The notes beneath the pieces were generated by a model. That model saw only the letters and a program-made list of their open reading frames with translations. It made no database searches and was not told where the DNA came from. Shown one piece after another: positions 62,203 to 64,000 of a stretch of DNA of 64,000 nucleotides. Both the position numbers and the translations under genes were made by a program. The DNA comes from Burkholderia seminalis DSM 23518. GTDB lineage: Bacteria; Pseudomonadota; Gammaproteobacteria; Burkholderiales; Burkholderiaceae. Every line of letters begins with the position of its first letter. Position 1 is the stretch's first letter. The DNA is taken from contig NZ_CADFDK010000007.1 of the NCBI RefSeq assembly GCF_902832885.1, positions 124,001 through 188,000 on the forward strand. The letters are read 5' to 3'.

Positions 62203-64000
62203 ATGAACAAGACCTATGCCCTGGTATGGAACCTGGTCCGGCGCAGCTGGGCCGCGGTCGGGGAAACCGCGCGCCGCCGCGGCAAGACCGGCAGCGGCAA
62301 GCGCGCGGCCGTCGCCGCCGTATCGCTGCTCGGCTTTGCCGCGCTGCCCGCGTTCGCGTTGCCCAGCGGCGAATCCGTCGCCAACGGGAAGGCCGACATC
62401 AGCCGCTCGAACGATGGCCGCTCGATGTCGATCAATCAGCACACCGACAAGCTCGTCACCAACTGGCAAGACTTCAGCGTCGATCACGGCGAGCGCGTGT
62501 CGTTCCATCAGCCCGGCAGCCAGTCGATCGCGCTGAACCGCGTGCTCGGCAACCAGGGCAGCCAGATCCACGGCGCCATCGACGCCAACGGCAAGGTGTT
62601 CCTGGTCAACCCGAACGGCGTGATGTTCGGCAGCGGCGCGCAGGTCAACGTCGGCGGCCTGGTCGCGTCGACCCAGAACCTGTCCGATGCCGACTTCCTC
62701 GCAGGCCGCTATCGCTTCGCCGGCACCTCTGGCGCCTCCGTCGTCAACGAAGGCACCCTCACCGCCGCGGAGGGCGGCAGCGTCGCGCTGCTCGGCGCGC
62801 GCGTGTCGAACCGGGGCGTGATCCAGGCCAAGCTCGGCAGCGTCGCACTCGGCGCCGGCGAAGCCTTCAACGTCAACTTCGACGGCAACGGGCTGTTGAA
62901 CCTGCAGGTCGAACGCGGCGCCGTCGACGCGCAGGTCAACAACGGCGGCCTGCTGAAGGCCGACGGCGGCGCAGTGCTGATGAACGCACGCGCGGCCGGC
63001 GATCTGCTCGGCGCGGTGGTCAACAATACCGGCGTGATCGAGGCGCGCGGCCTGTCCGGTCGCGGCGGCCGGATCACGCTCGACGGCGGCACGGTCAAGG
63101 TCGGCGGCAAGCTCGACGCGAGCGCGGCGGATAACGGCGCGCCGGTGGGGGCGGTCGTGACGCGCGGCGAGCGTGTGGATGTCGCTGCCGCTACGCGCGT
63201 CGACACGCGTTCGGGCAGCACGGCCGGCACGTGGACGATCGAAGCGGCGAACGCCGGCGTGAACGGTCCGAACATCAGCGGGCGCTCGATCGACACGGAT
63301 ACGCTGTCGCGCAATCTCGACACCACCAGCATCGAGCTGGCGAACACGCAAGGCGATTTGACGGTCGGCGCCCCGGTGTCGTGGACGAGCGACAACGCGC
63401 TGACGCTGACGTCGCGCAAGGCCAACGTCGACCTGCGCGACACGCTGTCGGCGACCGGCGCGAACGCGCGCCTGACGCTCAATGCGGGCGACCGGATCCG
63501 CCTGAACAATGCCGTCAAGCTCACCGGCCGCAACGCGCATCTCGAACTGAATTCGCGCAACGGCCACGTGCTCGCGAATGCCCGGGCCGTGGTCACGCTG
63601 TCGGGCCCGTATTCGTCGTATCGCGCGAACGGCCAGGACTACAAGGTGGTGCACACCCTCGCCGATCTGCGCAACATCGCGTCGAACATGGCCGGCAACT
63701 ATGTGCTCGGCAATGCGATCGACGGCGCCGGAGCGAACTTCATCACCATCGACAACGGCAGCGCCTTCGTCGGCGTATTCGACGGCCTCGGCAACTCGAT
63801 CAGCCGACTCGCCATCAGCAATCCCAACGGCCCCAACGTCGGCCTGTTCGGCTCCAACATGGGCTGGATCGGCAACCTCGCGCTGCACGGCATCCGCGCG
63901 ACGTCGTCGGCGCGCAATGAATCGATCGGGTCGCTGGTCGGCTATAACTTCGGCACGATCTCGAACGTGAAGGCCACGGACATCACGGTCACGGCTCGGG
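62203..64000 (+). CDS. Filamentous-haemagglutinin/HMW-type exoprotein (TpsA), N-terminal part
   Basis: 599 residues before the right edge. The N-terminus MNKTYALVWNLVRRSWAAVG is the extended signal peptide region typical of large TpsA proteins. A hydrophobic core (AAVAAVSLLGFAALPAFA) and the TPS domain with the NPNG motif at 136-139 (VNPNGVMFGSGAQV), VASTQNLSDADFLAGRYRF and repeated short beta-helix turns follow. Late sequence SLVGYNFGTISNVKA is GLUG-like. It is secreted through the TpsB encoded upstream (161-nt gap) to the cell surface, probably as an adhesin. Ribosome site GAGGAAAC. The C-terminus is unseen, so toxin or adhesin cannot be decided. Confidence 0.92.
   Translation, partial: MNKTYALVWNLVRRSWAAVGETARRRGKTGSGKRAAVAAVSLLGFAALPAFALPSGESVANGKADISRSNDGRSMSINQHTDKLVTNWQDFSVDHGERVSFHQPGSQSIALNRVLGNQGSQIHGAIDANGKVFLVNPNGVMFGSGAQVNVGGLVASTQNLSDADFLAGRYRFAGTSGASVVNEGTLTAAEGGSVALLGARVSNRGVIQAKLGSVALGAGEAFNVNFDGNGLLNLQVERGAVDAQVNNGGLLKADGGAVLMNARAAGDLLGAVVNNTGVIEARGLSGRGGRITLDGGTVKVGGKLDASAADNGAPVGAVVTRGERVDVAAATRVDTRSGSTAGTWTIEAANAGVNGPNISGRSIDTDTLSRNLDTTSIELANTQGDLTVGAPVSWTSDNALTLTSRKANVDLRDTLSATGANARLTLNAGDRIRLNNAVKLTGRNAHLELNSRNGHVLANARAVVTLSGPYSSYRANGQDYKVVHTLADLRNIASNMAGNYVLGNAIDGAGANFITIDNGSAFVGVFDGLGNSISRLAISNPNGPNVGLFGSNMGWIGNLALHGIRATSSARNESIGSLVGYNFGTISNVKATDITVTAR

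Noticed and set aside
61795-63888. A 697-residue minus-strand frame opposite tpsB/tpsA
   Set aside because: Antisense of the TPS domain with its NPNG motif; no family features of its own.

Overview
The window reads as a chromosomal segment of a Burkholderia species, most likely of the cepacia complex and probably from a secondary replicon. The basis is very high GC, strong G/C third-position bias, FabV with the catalytic residues known from B. mallei, a persulfide dioxygenase-rhodanese fusion of the Burkholderia type, and a dense mix of LysR, IclR and TetR regulators with accessory catabolic and transport operons. The species call is inference. I found no rRNA, tRNA, CRISPR array, insertion sequence or prophage. 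Both edges cut genes: an aldehyde dehydrogenase on the left and a filamentous-haemagglutinin-type exoprotein on the right.

Layout. 1-8.5 kb: aldehyde dehydrogenase with divergent LysR, (S)-ureidoglycine aminohydrolase, glycine-zipper and tyrosine-rich small envelope proteins, an isoprenylcysteine-methyltransferase-like membrane protein, a HIT protein, a serine hydrolase of the beta-lactamase fold and a GST. 8.5-13.5 kb: a compact minus-strand operon of four membrane/redox proteins (SDR with membrane tail, DUF2269, DCC thiol-oxidoreductase with membrane tail, TIGR01777 epimerase with membrane head) beside a GbsR/MarR-type regulator. Near-identical palindromes lie in front of both the operon and the regulator gene. 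13.6-20.2 kb: FabV, an SDR/TetR divergent pair with two operators, a small metalloprotease-like protein, a YhfC-like intramembrane protease, a GNAT, an ArsR/AHSA1 pair and a second SRPBCC protein.

20.2-26.8 kb: a catabolic operon (HMG-CoA-lyase family, CaiB-type CoA-transferase, MFS permease, exported TIM-barrel hydrolase) controlled by a divergent IclR with three palindromic sites, then a DsbA-fold isomerase. 26.8-34.5 kb: LysR/MFS pair, PAP2 phosphatase, GST, persulfide dioxygenase-rhodanese fusion, ArgP-like LysR, threonine aldolase. 34.6-40.6 kb: two small envelope proteins, the cyanide-insensitive bd-type oxidase cioA-cioB plus a DUF2474 small subunit behind a perfect FNR/ANR box, a lipoprotein/LysR divergent pair and a Pmp3-like peptide. 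40.7-46.1 kb: an ABC importer operon ending in a SLOG/LOG-type gene, with divergent LysR. 46.2-54 kb: a secreted phosphodiesterase-type phosphatase, a 73-aa protein, a 1271-aa AsmA/DUF748-like protein and a DUF1254 lipoprotein.

54-64 kb: a CopA copper ATPase with four metal-binding domains, two of them identical at protein level, behind a MerR/CueR-type promoter; a GNAT; a 51-aa gene whose stop lies in an 8-bp tandem repeat; an Ala-rich disordered membrane protein pair; and a two-partner secretion locus (TpsB, then TpsA running off the edge). Regulatory logic is unusually readable here. GbsR, TetR, IclR, CueR and FNR-type sites can all be pointed to directly. A 15-bp motif is shared exactly by the upstream regions of two small unknown genes 10 kb apart.
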